Assembly: GCA_902594705.1 (NCBI GenBank)
Contig: CACJNI010000001.1
Coordinates: forward strand, 124,001-188,000
Direction of reading: 5' to 3'
DNA: 64,000 nt
Source of the DNA: an uncultured Pelagibacteraceae bacterium
GTDB lineage: Bacteria > Pseudomonadota > Alphaproteobacteria > Pelagibacterales > Pelagibacteraceae
A program made the position numbers and the translations under genes. Shown in pieces: positions 45,692 through 57,673 of this stretch (positions are counted from its first letter, which is position 1; each line of letters starts with the position of its first letter). The notes beneath the pieces were generated by a model. That model saw only the letters and a list, made by a program, of their open reading frames with translations. It was not told where the DNA came from and ran no database searches.

Positions 45692-45813
45692 AAAGGTCTT
45701 TCAAATACTCCAATATTAAATAGTGTGAAAATGAATAAGAAAACTATAAATGCAACCAAACCAACTGCTGTCCATAAATTTTTCTTTTTTAATTTTTGAT
45801 CTTTAACTATCAT
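45688..45813 (-). CDS. Short membrane protein between ctaB and ctaG (CoxF-like by position)
   Basis: A gene of 41 codons that fills the only apparent gap in the cox operon. The product starts MIVKDQKLKKKNLW, has one membrane helix (about residues 15-33, TAVGLVAFIVFLFIFTLF) and ends NIGVFERPL. Its ATG at 45813 overlaps the ctaB stop and its TGA at 45688-45690 overlaps the ctaG ATG, both as 4-nt ATGA junctions, which is strong evidence that it is translated. Small single-helix proteins called CoxF occupy this place in other alphaproteobacterial cox operons. The basic N-terminus suggests it stays on the cytoplasmic side. Its sequence is too short for a firm family call. Confidence 0.8.
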   Translation of the reverse strand: MIVKDQKLKKKNLWTAVGLVAFIVFLFIFTLFNIGVFERPL

Positions 45814-46718
45814 AAAACTTTATCCACTAAGAAAAAAACAAATATTAAAAATAAGTAAATAATTGAATAGCTGAAAATATGTCTAGCTTTCTTTATGTTA
45901 AATTTTCCAACTTTATAGTTGTAAAGCTGGTAACAAATTAAATTATAATAAAATGTAAGTAGTAAGCTAAGTGTTAAGAATACTTCACCGACAAATCCAA
46001 TGTAATATGGGAAAACAATTGTTGGTATCATTAGCAAAGAATAAATTAGAATGTTCTTTTTAGTATCCTGAATTCCATTAGTTACTGGAAGCATTGGAAT
46101 ACCTGCTTTTTTATAATCATCAGCTTTGTATAAGCTTAATGCCCAAAAGTGTGATGGTGTCCAAAAGAAAATTATTAAGAAAAAAGCAATCGACTCCAAT
46201 GAAATAGAATTTGTTGCTATTGCCCACCCAATTACTGGTGGCAAAGCTCCTGATGCTCCACCTATAACAATATTTTGTGGAGTTTTTCTTTTTAACCAGA
46301 TTGTATATACAAATACGTAAAATAATATCGTAAACAATAATAGAAATGCTGATAAAGCATTTGTAACAAAGTATAAACTCACAACTGAAACAACTGACAG
46401 AGATGTTCCAAAATATAATGCTTGATTTCTGTTCAACTTTCCTCTTGGAATTGGACGTAAGCATGTTCTAGTCATTAATTTATCTAAATCAGCTTCATAC
46501 CACATGTTAAGTGCTCCTGCTGCTCCAGCACCAAAAGCTACAATTAATATCCCAATTACTGATTGTTGAAATGAAACTGAAGTAGGAGCTGTTAACAGAC
46601 CAACTGCACAAGTGAAAATAACAAGAGACATTACTCTTGGTTTCATTAACTTTAATAATTCAGGAATAATACCTAGTTCGTAATATGATTTTTTTACTTT
46701 AGAATACGTCGTAGCCAT
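45810..46718 (-). CDS. ctaB: Protoheme IX farnesyltransferase (heme O synthase)
   Basis: Adds a farnesyl group to heme B to make heme O, the precursor of heme A in the oxidase. The 302 residues form a UbiA-superfamily membrane protein with about nine helices and the two Asp-rich sites NMWYEADLDKLMTRT (about 90-104) and LYKADDYKKAGIPMLP (about 205-220). Also called cyoE or ctaB. It is 26 nt after coxA. Its stop overlaps the start of the small CoxF-like gene. Confidence 0.96.
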   Translation of the reverse strand: MATTYSKVKKSYYELGIIPELLKLMKPRVMSLVIFTCAVGLLTAPTSVSFQQSVIGILIVAFGAGAAGALNMWYEADLDKLMTRTCLRPIPRGKLNRNQALYFGTSLSVVSVVSLYFVTNALSAFLLLFTILFYVFVYTIWLKRKTPQNIVIGGASGALPPVIGWAIATNSISLESIAFFLIIFFWTPSHFWALSLYKADDYKKAGIPMLPVTNGIQDTKKNILIYSLLMIPTIVFPYYIGFVGEVFLTLSLLLTFYYNLICYQLYNYKVGKFNIKKARHIFSYSIIYLFLIFVFFLVDKVL

Positions 46719-46744
46719 TTTAATTTTTATATCTTAAGACGTTA

Positions 46745-49194
<2,450 letters not shown>

Positions 49195-49218
49195 TTATTT
49201 TCTATATAGATCGAAAAT

Positions 49219-49249
49219 ATTATAAAAAATACTAGAGAATTCGCGACAA
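49219..49249 (-). promoter_or_regulatory. Probable promoter of the cox operon
   Basis: In the 59-nt gap between rsmE and coxB the minus strand has TTGTCG (49244-49249) and a consensus TATAAT (49219-49224), 19 nt apart. The spacing is longer than the ideal 17, so it is a candidate rather than a certain promoter. The gene chain downstream has no larger gap. Confidence 0.45.
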
Positions 49250-49253
49250 TTTA

Positions 49254-49952
49254 TCAATTTTGCAAATAATTGATCACAGATAACGCGGATATAACCGCAG
49301 TTTCAGACCTTAAAATGTTATCGCTTAGTTTTATCGATTGAGACCCTTTAAAGTTTAGAATCTTTTTAATTTCTTCAGCTGAATAATCCCCTTCAGGACC
49401 AATTAAAAGACAATTTGGTTTTGAATTTGAAATTTTAATTTTTTTATTATTCGTATTTAAATCTCCAAAAATTAAATTGATATCTGAATTGTTAGATAGG
49501 AATTTATCTAATGATTGAGGTTTTTCAATTGAAGGAATATTTATTCTATTGCTTTGCTCACACGACTCTATAACTATTTTATTTAGTCTCTCATTATTTA
49601 TTTTTCTAACAATTGTCCTTTCAGAAATAATTGGTACAAATTTTGTTACACCAAGCTCAGTTGCTTTTTGTATCATGAAGTTAAAATAGTTTGATTTAAT
49701 GGGTGAGAAGGCCAACCAAATATCTTGCTCTTTATCTTTTTGTCTTAACTGTTCAACAACCTTGAAATTTAAGCTGCTTTTTGAAATTTCAGTTACAATT
49801 GACTTCCACTCTCCAGATTTGTTAAAAACGGAAAAAGTCTCTCCTTGTTTAATCCTCATTACTTTCAATAAATAATGTGACTGAGACTTATTTAAATTAG
49901 TTTCTAAATTAATTGATAATTTTTCTGGATAAAATATTCTAATATTGCTCAT
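49254..49952 (-). CDS. rsmE: 16S rRNA (uracil-1498 N3)-methyltransferase
   Basis: SPOUT methyltransferase of 232 residues that modifies the ribosomal decoding region. Conserved parts are HYLLKVMRIKQGETFSVFN (N-terminal PUA-like domain), WLAFSPIKSNYFNFMIQKATELGV (split), and the knot LLIGPEGDYSAEEI with SIKLSDNILRSETAVISAL. Upstream of coxB, but a promoter-like gap of 59 nt separates them. Divergent from the HAD gene with 17 nt between starts. Confidence 0.94.
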   Translation of the reverse strand: MSNIRIFYPEKLSINLETNLNKSQSHYLLKVMRIKQGETFSVFNKSGEWKSIVTEISKSSLNFKVVEQLRQKDKEQDIWLAFSPIKSNYFNFMIQKATELGVTKFVPIISERTIVRKINNERLNKIVIESCEQSNRINIPSIEKPQSLDKFLSNNSDINLIFGDLNTNNKKIKISNSKPNCLLIGPEGDYSAEEIKKILNFKGSQSIKLSDNILRSETAVISALSVINYLQN

Positions 49953-49969
49953 TATATTTAAATTAATTT

Positions 49970-50632
49970 ATGAAAAAAATTAAAGCAATCATATTTGATG
50001 CATACGGCACCCTATTTGATGTTAATTCTGCGGCTGAAAAATGTAAGGAAAAATTAGGAGATAAATGGGAAGGATTTGCTAATTATTGGAGAACTACACA
50101 GCTTGAATATACTTGGCTTAGAAGTTTAATGAGAAGACACAAAGATTTTTGGCAAATCACTGAAGATAGTTTGGATAAATCTATGAATTTTTACAATATT
50201 GATAATTCAATGAGATCAGAACTATTAAATTTATACAAAGTGCTTTCACCATTTACTGAAGTAAGGGATGCTTTAAAAAAATTAAAACAATCAAATTATA
50301 AATTAGCAATTCTATCAAATGGTACACCTGACCTTTTAAATGAACTTGTAGTTAGCAATCAATTAAAAGATATTTTTGATGATATTTTTTCTGTAGAAGA
50401 AGCTGGTATTTTTAAACCAGATTCAAAAGTATATGATCTTCCAATAAATAAATATAATATTGAAAAGAATGAAGTTTTATTCTTAAGTGCTAATACATGG
50501 GATGTTTCTGGTGCAGGGAATTATGGATACAACACGGTTTGGGTGAATAGAAATAATAATATTTTTGATAAATTAGATTTTGAACCTAACCAACAAATAA
50601 GTAATTTATCAGAATTGCTTGATTTAATTTAG
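49970..50632 (+). CDS. HAD-family type II haloacid dehalogenase-like hydrolase
   Basis: 220 residues with all haloacid dehalogenase subfamily II features: nucleophile D10 in IIFDAYGTLFDVNSAA, TTQLEYTWLRSLM with Arg, LAILSNGTPDLL (motif II Ser), FKPDSKVYDL (motif III Lys) and LSANTWDVSGAGNYG (motif IV), which is the L-2-haloacid dehalogenase pattern. It probably hydrolyses L-2-halo-acids or a similar small acid. The first gene of an apparent operon with pirin and a quinone oxidoreductase (gaps 11 and 2 nt). Substrate is an inference. Confidence 0.9.
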   Translation: MKKIKAIIFDAYGTLFDVNSAAEKCKEKLGDKWEGFANYWRTTQLEYTWLRSLMRRHKDFWQITEDSLDKSMNFYNIDNSMRSELLNLYKVLSPFTEVRDALKKLKQSNYKLAILSNGTPDLLNELVVSNQLKDIFDDIFSVEEAGIFKPDSKVYDLPINKYNIEKNEVLFLSANTWDVSGAGNYGYNTVWVNRNNNIFDKLDFEPNQQISNLSELLDLI

Positions 50633-50643
50633 ATATATCCTAT

Positions 50644-51489
50644 ATGAACAACATGACAAATATCGAAGTAGAAAAAATTATAGATCCAACACCAGCATCA
50701 GATGGTGCAGGAGTTAAATTAAAAAGAAGTATTGGTGTTGAACCAAATTATTATGATCCATTTTTAATGTTAGATGAATTTGGATCAGAAAATAAAGACG
50801 ATTATATTGCAGGCTTTCCTCCTCATCCACACAGAGGAATTGAAACAGTTACATACATGTTAGCTGGGAGTTTTGAACATAAAGATAGTACAGGTGGTCA
50901 AGGAAAAATGACTGCAGGAGATGTGCAATGGATGAAAACTGGTAGTGGAATAATTCATTCTGAAATGCCAGCTATGAACGATGGAAAACTTCATGGTTTT
51001 CAATTATGGATTAATATGCCTGCCAGCGAAAAGATGAGCAAACCAGAATACCATTATATAGACTCTGATAAAATGAGCACACATAAAGATGATGATAAAT
51101 TTATAAAAGTAATAGCTGGAAAGTTTGGAGATTCAGAAGGTCCAATAAAAAAACACAATGTCGATCCAATTTATTTTGATGTAGAATTAAATGAGAGTAA
51201 AATTTTTAATCATCAAGTTCCATCCACACACAATTCATTCATATATTTAATTGAAGGTGAAATAGAAATTGGAAACAATAAACATGAAAGTGTTAAAGAC
51301 TCTACTTTAATTTTATTATCTAAAGGTGAAAACTTAAAAGTAACTGCTTTAACAAACGCTAAATTTTTACTAATATCTGGAAAACCGATAGGAGAACAGA
51401 TTGCAAGAGGTGGCCCATTCGTCATGAATACCAAGCAAGAAATACTTCAAGCAATTGATGATTATCATAATGGTAATTTTGTAAAGTAA
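50644..51489 (+). CDS. Pirin-family protein
   Basis: Bicupin of 281 residues. Metal-binding residues of the N-terminal cupin are visible: PPHPHRGIETVTYMLAG (two His), FEHKDSTGGQG and GSGIIHSEMP (His and Glu). The C-terminal cupin includes FIYLIEGEIEIGN. Bacterial pirins such as YhhW show quercetin 2,3-dioxygenase activity, while others regulate metabolism; which applies is unknown. Lies 11 nt after the HAD gene and 2 nt before the oxidoreductase. Confidence 0.92.
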   Translation: MNNMTNIEVEKIIDPTPASDGAGVKLKRSIGVEPNYYDPFLMLDEFGSENKDDYIAGFPPHPHRGIETVTYMLAGSFEHKDSTGGQGKMTAGDVQWMKTGSGIIHSEMPAMNDGKLHGFQLWINMPASEKMSKPEYHYIDSDKMSTHKDDDKFIKVIAGKFGDSEGPIKKHNVDPIYFDVELNESKIFNHQVPSTHNSFIYLIEGEIEIGNNKHESVKDSTLILLSKGENLKVTALTNAKFLLISGKPIGEQIARGGPFVMNTKQEILQAIDDYHNGNFVK

Positions 51490-51491
51490 AT

Positions 51492-52463
51492 ATGAAAGCT
51501 ATAAGATTTGAAAAGTTTGGAGGCCCAGAAGTCTTAGAATACAAGGATATCGAAATCGGTAAACCTGGTCCAAAGGAAGTTCTTGTTAAAAATTTGTCAG
51601 TTGGACTTAATTATATTGATGTTTACCATCGAACAGGTTTGTATCCGATTGAATTACCAAGTGGACTTGGATTAGAAGCATCTGGAGTAGTTGAAGAAAT
51701 TGGCTCTGAAGTAAGTCTTTTTAAAGTTGGAGATCGAGTAAGTCATGCATCTGCTCCAATAAGTGGATACTCAGAAAAACAAATAATGCCAGAAGAAAAG
51801 TTAGTTGCCGTGCCTGAAGGTATTTCAGATGAAACAGCTTCTTGTATTTTATTAAAAGGAATAACTTCAGAATATTTGTTACACAGATCATATGCTGTAA
51901 AAAAAGGAGATAAAGTTTTATTTCATGCTGCAGCTGGTGGTGTTGGTCAAATATTATGCCAGTGGGCTAATGCATTAGGATGTAAAGTCATTGGAACAGT
52001 CGGATCTAAAGAAAAAGTTGAAATAGCAAAAAAAAATGGGTGTCATCATGTCATCAATTATACAGATCATAATTTTGTGGAAGAAGTTGAAAAAATAGTG
52101 GGTAAAAACGGAATAGATGTTGTCTATGATGGTGTCGGAGCAAAAACTTTTGAGGGATCAATAGAATGTTTGAAAATTAGAGGGATGATGGTAGCATTTG
52201 GAAATGCATCTGGATATGTTCACACTATAGATGTCAAAAAACATATAAATACAAAAGGTCTTTTTTTTACAAGACCGTCAATAATGCATTATACAATTAC
52301 AAGAGATGAATTAGAAAAATCTGCTAAATTGGTTTTTGATGCAGTTCTTTCAGGAAAAATAAAAATTGAGGTTTCTAAAAAATACAAATTAAGTGAAGCT
52401 AAACAAGCTCATATAGATTTAGAGAATAGGGTTTTAACTGGACCAGCAGTTATTATTCCTTAA
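51492..52463 (+). CDS. Zinc-free NADPH:quinone oxidoreductase (MDR family)
   Basis: 323 residues of the quinone oxidoreductase/zeta-crystallin group in the medium-chain dehydrogenase family. It begins MKAIRFEKFGGPEVLEY, has NYIDVYHRTGLYPIELPSGLGLEASG (split), and the cofactor loop HAAAGGVGQILCQWA (AAGGVG). The cysteine-rich structural zinc loop of alcohol dehydrogenases is missing. It reduces quinones one or two electrons at a time in studied relatives. Its 3' end overlaps the convergent DUF2721 gene by 11 nt. Confidence 0.92.
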   Translation: MKAIRFEKFGGPEVLEYKDIEIGKPGPKEVLVKNLSVGLNYIDVYHRTGLYPIELPSGLGLEASGVVEEIGSEVSLFKVGDRVSHASAPISGYSEKQIMPEEKLVAVPEGISDETASCILLKGITSEYLLHRSYAVKKGDKVLFHAAAGGVGQILCQWANALGCKVIGTVGSKEKVEIAKKNGCHHVINYTDHNFVEEVEKIVGKNGIDVVYDGVGAKTFEGSIECLKIRGMMVAFGNASGYVHTIDVKKHINTKGLFFTRPSIMHYTITRDELEKSAKLVFDAVLSGKIKIEVSKKYKLSEAKQAHIDLENRVLTGPAVIIP

Positions 52464-52860
52464 ATTGATCATCCATATCTGAAAGATGAAGTCTTAACGC
52501 TCTAGTCGAGATTTGTATTTCTCTTATAAAAAATATTATTGATACCATCATGGATAAACAACAAGATCCAAATATAATTCTAGCTAAAAAATATGTCTCT
52601 AAATAAAGAGCAAAAACAGTAAGCATATTAAATAAGAAACCAAATGCCGCAAAAAGTATAGTAATTCTTAAATTTTTTACTCTATCATTTAAGTTAATTA
52701 GCTGCTGCTTCCACTCTGGTGGAGTATGCTTTTCAAAAACATATTCGTCATGAATTTTTCTAATCAAACCACTTAATGTATGAAATCTGTTACTATAGAC
52801 AGCCATAATAAGAGGAATGGCGGGAAACATTAATGCGGTAACAGTATAATCAATATTCAT
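52453..52860 (-). CDS. DUF2721 membrane protein
   Basis: 135 residues with two or three membrane helices (about 6-22, 72-92 and 94-112) and a charged middle and tail. YTVTALMFPAIPLIMAVYSNRFHTLSGLIR (split) and the RRxxxL-like C-terminal EIQISTRALRLHLSDM match the DUF2721 pattern found in many Gram-negative bacteria. Its function is not established. Divergent from ubiA with a 49-nt gap. Confidence 0.85.
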   Translation of the reverse strand: MNIDYTVTALMFPAIPLIMAVYSNRFHTLSGLIRKIHDEYVFEKHTPPEWKQQLINLNDRVKNLRITILFAAFGFLFNMLTVFALYLETYFLARIIFGSCCLSMMVSIIFFIREIQISTRALRLHLSDMDDQFKE

Positions 52861-52909
52861 GCGAATCAGTTTGATTATGAATCTACGCTTTGTTATTTAC
52901 AAGTAAATT

Positions 52910-53779
52910 ATGTCTGAAAAGGTTAAAATTTTTATTGAGTTAACTAGATTAAATAAACCAATTGGTTTTATGCTTCTATTTTGGCCATGTGTTTGGGGTT
53001 TAACAATTTCATATGATTTTTCTCTTTCTTTAAATACTTATTTTATTTATGCTTTTTTATTTTTCTCTGGATCTGTCCTAATGAGATCAGCGGGATGTAT
53101 TGTTAACGATATAAGTGATAGAAAAATTGATAAATTAGTCGAAAGAACAAAAAATAGACCAATCGCATCAGAAAAAATTTCTGTATTTAATGCTGCAATA
53201 TATGCAGCAATCTTATGTTTAATCGCATTTTTAGTTTTGATAAATTTTAATAAATTTACTATTTATATGGCTCTTCTTTCAATGCCATTGGCTTTTACAT
53301 ATCCATTAATGAAAAGATTTACTTACTGGCCTCAACTTTTTTTAGGTATCACATTTAATTACGGTCTAGTTTTGGCATGGATATCCATTCAAAATGAAGT
53401 TTCTATAATACCAATTATATTTTATTTAGGAGCCACATTTTGGACATTAGGTTACGACACAATATACGGATATCAAGATATTAATGATGATGAAATAATT
53501 GGAGTTAAATCAACATCGATTAAATTTAAAAATAACCCAAAAAAATTTATATCGTTTTGTTACATTATATTCTTAATATCATTGTTTCTTGTTGGTTATA
53601 AAATGAATTTTAATTATATATATTACATTGCTTTAATAGTGCCTTTAACTCATTTGTTAATTTTTCAATCTCTTAAATTAAAAACTGAAAGTGGAATTGA
53701 CTGCTTAGCAAAATTTAAAAGCAACAATCTTTTGGGTCTAATTATTTTAATAATTTTGTTAGTAGGAAAATTAACTTAA
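52910..53779 (+). CDS. ubiA: 4-hydroxybenzoate polyprenyltransferase
   Basis: Membrane prenyltransferase of ubiquinone synthesis, 289 residues with about nine helices. The first Asp-rich motif is CIVNDISDRKIDKLVERTKNRPI (split; NDxxDxxxD) near 65-75, and the second is TIYGYQDINDDEIIGVKSTS (split; YxxxDxxxD) near 185-195. RPIGFMLLFWP-like KPIGFMLLFWPCVWGL at the N-terminus is typical of UbiA. It is 49 nt from the DUF2721 gene and shares one base with msbA. Confidence 0.94.
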   Translation: MSEKVKIFIELTRLNKPIGFMLLFWPCVWGLTISYDFSLSLNTYFIYAFLFFSGSVLMRSAGCIVNDISDRKIDKLVERTKNRPIASEKISVFNAAIYAAILCLIAFLVLINFNKFTIYMALLSMPLAFTYPLMKRFTYWPQLFLGITFNYGLVLAWISIQNEVSIIPIIFYLGATFWTLGYDTIYGYQDINDDEIIGVKSTSIKFKNNPKKFISFCYIIFLISLFLVGYKMNFNYIYYIALIVPLTHLLIFQSLKLKTESGIDCLAKFKSNNLLGLIILIILLVGKLT

Positions 53780-55521
53780 TGAAAAATACCGATATTATAA
53801 AAAGATTATATAATGATTATACAACAAAACATCTTAACAAAATAATACTAGCTATAGTGTTTTCTATTTTGGTTGCTGGTTCTACATCAGCAACAGCATG
53901 GTTACTCGACCCTGCGATAGAAAAAATTTTTATAAATAAAGATCAAAGTTTAATTTTGATTATTCCACTTTTAATTATAGTTGCTTTTGCTACTAAAGGT
54001 ATATCTCTATATTTAGCAAAAGTTTTAATGATAAAAACTGCAGATGAAGTTAAAAAAAATATTCAAATCGATATGTTATCTTCTTTCATAAAAGCTGATA
54101 CTGAAAAAATTGAGGATAAACATTCAGGTAAATATATTTCAAATCTCAACTTTGATGTAAATCAAATAACTGGGATGCTAAGTAATGCAGTTTTAAATTT
54201 ATTCAAGGATGGCTTAACGCTTATTGGATTATTATTTGTGATGTTCTTTCAAAATTGGAGGCTTTCTCTTATAGCTTTAATTATGCTTCCAGTAGCAACA
54301 ATAACCGCAAAAAAATTGGGGAAACGTATGATTAAAGTTGCAACAGAAGCACAAGAAAAATCAGGCGACTTAAATAAATATTTAATCGATCTTTTTAAAA
54401 ATCATAAAGTTATAAAAATTTTTCAAAGAGAAAATTATGAATACGAAAGATCAGAAAAATTTGTCAATAATCTTAAAGAAAAATCAATAAAAATTAATAC
54501 AATATTTATAAGATCAACTCCAATAATGGAAGTTGTAACAGGAATAATGATCGCGATATTAATTTTTTACTCTGGAAAATTAATTATGAATGGCCAGCTT
54601 AATATAAATAATTTTTTCTCTTTTTTAGCTGCAATGATGCTTGCTTATCAACCTGTAAAATCTTTAGCGACAGTGAATGTTGCATTCGGTCAAGGGCTTT
54701 CAGCTGGAAAAAGAATATTGCCTATTATTGATCAAAAAAATAAAATTTCAATAAATGAAGATGGAAAATTATTAGACATAAGCAATGCATCAATAAAATT
54801 TCAAAACATTAATTTTACTTACAAATCAAATCTTAACAACATAGTTCTTAAAAATATTAATATCGATATAGCTGGAAGAAAAATGACGGCTTTAGTGGGC
54901 CACAGTGGATCGGGCAAATCTACAATATTAAATTTAATACCAAGAATTTATGATGCAGACTCTGGAGAAATTTTTATTGATAATCAGAAGGTACAAAACC
55001 TTAATCTTCAATCATTAAGAAAAGAAATATCTATTGTTGATCAAAATACAACACTTTTTGACGATACTATTTTTAATAATATCAAATATGCCAAACCAGA
55101 AGCTAGTGACGAAGAAATTTTTAGAGCTGCGAAAATATCAATGTGTACTGATTTTATAGAAAAATTAGAAAATAAATTTCAGACTGTTATAGGAGAAAAT
55201 GGGGTAAAATTATCAGGTGGCGAAAAGCAAAGGCTTTCGATAGCTAGAGCCCTGTTAAAAGATAGCAAAATAATTCTTTTAGACGAAGCAACTTCATCAC
55301 TTGATTCTGAAACAGAAGAAAAAATACAAAAAGCTATTGAGGAATTAACAAAAAATAAAACAACAGTAGTCATCGCTCACAGGCTATCAACAATTCTTAA
55401 TTCAGAAAAAATTTATGTCATTGATAAAGGTTCTGTGGAATCATCTGGAAGACATGATGATCTAATAAAAAATTCTTCGCTTTATAAAAATTTCTACGAG
55501 AGGCAAATAAAAAATAACTGA
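53779..55521 (+). CDS. msbA: MsbA-type lipid A flippase / ABC exporter
   Basis: 580-residue half transporter with six membrane helices (residues 18-310) followed by an ATPase domain. Walker A is GHSGSGKST near 375, the signature is LSGGEKQRLSIARALL near 478-491, Walker B is IILLDEATSSLD and the switch His is in VVIAHRLSTI. Placement directly before waaA, lpxK and an lpxL-like acyltransferase supports the lipid A export role. Confidence 0.92.
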   Translation: MKNTDIIKRLYNDYTTKHLNKIILAIVFSILVAGSTSATAWLLDPAIEKIFINKDQSLILIIPLLIIVAFATKGISLYLAKVLMIKTADEVKKNIQIDMLSSFIKADTEKIEDKHSGKYISNLNFDVNQITGMLSNAVLNLFKDGLTLIGLLFVMFFQNWRLSLIALIMLPVATITAKKLGKRMIKVATEAQEKSGDLNKYLIDLFKNHKVIKIFQRENYEYERSEKFVNNLKEKSIKINTIFIRSTPIMEVVTGIMIAILIFYSGKLIMNGQLNINNFFSFLAAMMLAYQPVKSLATVNVAFGQGLSAGKRILPIIDQKNKISINEDGKLLDISNASIKFQNINFTYKSNLNNIVLKNINIDIAGRKMTALVGHSGSGKSTILNLIPRIYDADSGEIFIDNQKVQNLNLQSLRKEISIVDQNTTLFDDTIFNNIKYAKPEASDEEIFRAAKISMCTDFIEKLENKFQTVIGENGVKLSGGEKQRLSIARALLKDSKIILLDEATSSLDSETEEKIQKAIEELTKNKTTVVIAHRLSTILNSEKIYVIDKGSVESSGRHDDLIKNSSLYKNFYERQIKNN

Positions 55522-56750
55522 TGTATTTTTTATATAATATATTAGGTGTTATTTTTTTTTTAATCTCACCAATCATATTATTTTTTAGAATAATTAATGG
55601 AAAAGAGGATTGGAGAAGAAGCTTAGAAAAATATGCTTATTATAAAATAAAAAATTCTGATACAACTGTATGGTTTCATGGTGCGAGTGTAGGTGAAATC
55701 ATGAGCATTCTTCCTTTGGTAAATAAATTTGAAAAAGATAAATCTATAAAAAAAATTTTACTTACTTCCTCCACTTTAAGTTCTGCATCAATAATTGCAA
55801 AGAAGCCATTAAAAAAAACTACTCATATTTACTACCCATTTGATGTTGGATTTATATGTAATAACTTTTTAAATTATTGGAAGCCAAAAATAGCAATATT
55901 TGTAGACTCTGAAATCTGGCCCAATATGTATGAAAAAATAAATTCAAAAAAAATACCACTTATTTTAATCAATGCTAGAATTACGAGCAAAAGCTTCAGT
56001 AGATGGCAAATTTTTTCGTCTTTTGCGAAGAATGTTTTCAATAAAATAACTATTGCTTTACCGCAAAATCAAGAAACTAAAAATTATTTAAAAAAATTGG
56101 GCGTTAAAAAGATTAAATTTATAGGAAATTTAAAATATTTTAAAAATGACAAACAAAGTTTGAAAACAAATATGCAAGAATATTTTAAAAATAGAAAAGT
56201 TTTCTGTGCGGCTAGCACTCATTATAATGAGGAGAAAATAATCGGAAAATTACATTTAAAACTGAAGAAAAAGTTTAAGAATTTAATAACAATATTAGTT
56301 CCACGTCATATAAATAGGTCAGAGGAAATAAAAAAAGAGCTTGAAAAATTAAAACTAAAAATTTCCGAAAGATCAAGCGGAAATATACCACCAGATGATT
56401 GTGACATATATATTGTTAACACATATGGAGAAATGTCTAAATTTTTAAGACTCTCAAATGTAACATTTGTTGGAGGATCTATAGTAAACCACGGAGGACA
56501 AAATCCTTTAGAAGCTGTAAGAATGGGTAATTACGTTATGCATGGTAAAAAAGTAAATAATTTTAAAGAGATATATAAAGAATTAAAAAATTTAAAAATA
56601 TCTTCAGAGGTTAAAAATGTTGATCAAATGGTAAAAGTATTTGTAAACTATCATAATTACAAAACATCAAGTAGTAAACTTAATAAAATTAATTATTTAG
56701 GTAATAAAATATTTGAAAATAACGTTGAAGAAATTAAAAATTATTTATAA
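55521..56750 (+). CDS. waaA: 3-deoxy-D-manno-octulosonic acid (Kdo) transferase
   Basis: Adds Kdo to the lipid A precursor. The 409 residues start with one membrane helix (4-25), then VWFHGASVGEIMSILPL (with the catalytic Glu), YPFDVGFICNNFLNYWKP (split), and SEIWPNMYEKI. The C-terminal part has AASTHYNEEKIIGKLH, LVPRHINRSEEIKKEL and TFVGGSIVNHGGQNPLEAV (split), the GT30 signature. Shares one base with msbA and lpxK. Confidence 0.95.
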   Translation: MYFLYNILGVIFFLISPIILFFRIINGKEDWRRSLEKYAYYKIKNSDTTVWFHGASVGEIMSILPLVNKFEKDKSIKKILLTSSTLSSASIIAKKPLKKTTHIYYPFDVGFICNNFLNYWKPKIAIFVDSEIWPNMYEKINSKKIPLILINARITSKSFSRWQIFSSFAKNVFNKITIALPQNQETKNYLKKLGVKKIKFIGNLKYFKNDKQSLKTNMQEYFKNRKVFCAASTHYNEEKIIGKLHLKLKKKFKNLITILVPRHINRSEEIKKELEKLKLKISERSSGNIPPDDCDIYIVNTYGEMSKFLRLSNVTFVGGSIVNHGGQNPLEAVRMGNYVMHGKKVNNFKEIYKELKNLKISSEVKNVDQMVKVFVNYHNYKTSSSKLNKINYLGNKIFENNVEEIKNYL

Positions 56751-57673
56751 TGAAAGTAAAAAGACCCATTTTTTGGGATAGTTTCAATTTCATATCATTA
56801 TTACTCTTACCATTTAGTTTAATAACAATTATTTTTAATTTTTTTAAATCTTTCAGTACAAAAAAATATTTCAAAATAAAAACGATCTGCGTTGGAAATA
56901 TTTACTTAGGTGGAACCGGTAAAACACCTTTAGTTTTAAAAATAAATGATATGTTAAAATATAATTTTAAAACTGTGCTTATAAAAAAAAAATACATTGA
57001 TCAAATTGATGAACAGAATATTTTATCAAAATATGGAAATCTAATATGTTTAAGTTTTAGAGACATTGCGCTAAGAATTGCTGAGAGAAAAAATTATCAG
57101 TTAGCTATATTAGATGATGGTTTACAAGATAAAAGTTTAAACTATAATATTTCTATTGCTTGCTTTAATAGTGCAGAGTTAGTTGGAAATGGCTTAGTTT
57201 TACCTGCTGGACCTTTAAGGGAAAGAATTGCAAATATTTTGGATTATGATGTTGCGTTTCTAAATGGTGAAAGAAGCAATATAAGATTTGAAAAAACTTT
57301 AAAAAGATTAAATCCTAATTTAAAAATTTTTAGAGCGAAATACTTTCCAAAAAATCTTAAGTCTTTTAAATTTAAAGATAACTTTTTAGTTTTTTCAGGT
57401 ATAGGTAACCCTTTGGAATTTGAACAAACACTAAAAAAATATAAATTTAAGATAAAAAAAATAATAACTTTTCCCGACCATTATAAATATAAAAATTCTG
57501 ATATAAATAATATAAAAAATTTAGCCAAGAGTAATAAATTAAAAATTATTACAACAGAGAAAGATTATAATCGATTGTCGAATTTGCAAAAAAAAAATAT
57601 TCAATTTTTAAAAATAGAACTAAAAATTGAAAAGGAAAAAGAATTTAGAAATTATTTAGTAAAGAAATTATGA
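56750..57673 (+). CDS. lpxK: Tetraacyldisaccharide 4'-kinase
   Basis: Phosphorylates the lipid A precursor. The 307 residues have an N-terminal membrane helix, Walker A GNIYLGGTGKTPLV (residues 46-59), the LAILDDGLQDKSL motif with the catalytic DDGxQ pattern, and LPAGPLRERI. This lpxK lies between waaA and an acyltransferase gene in a closely packed lipid A operon. It overlaps the next gene by 4 nt. Confidence 0.95.
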   Translation: MKVKRPIFWDSFNFISLLLLPFSLITIIFNFFKSFSTKKYFKIKTICVGNIYLGGTGKTPLVLKINDMLKYNFKTVLIKKKYIDQIDEQNILSKYGNLICLSFRDIALRIAERKNYQLAILDDGLQDKSLNYNISIACFNSAELVGNGLVLPAGPLRERIANILDYDVAFLNGERSNIRFEKTLKRLNPNLKIFRAKYFPKNLKSFKFKDNFLVFSGIGNPLEFEQTLKKYKFKIKKIITFPDHYKYKNSDINNIKNLAKSNKLKIITTEKDYNRLSNLQKKNIQFLKIELKIEKEKEFRNYLVKKL

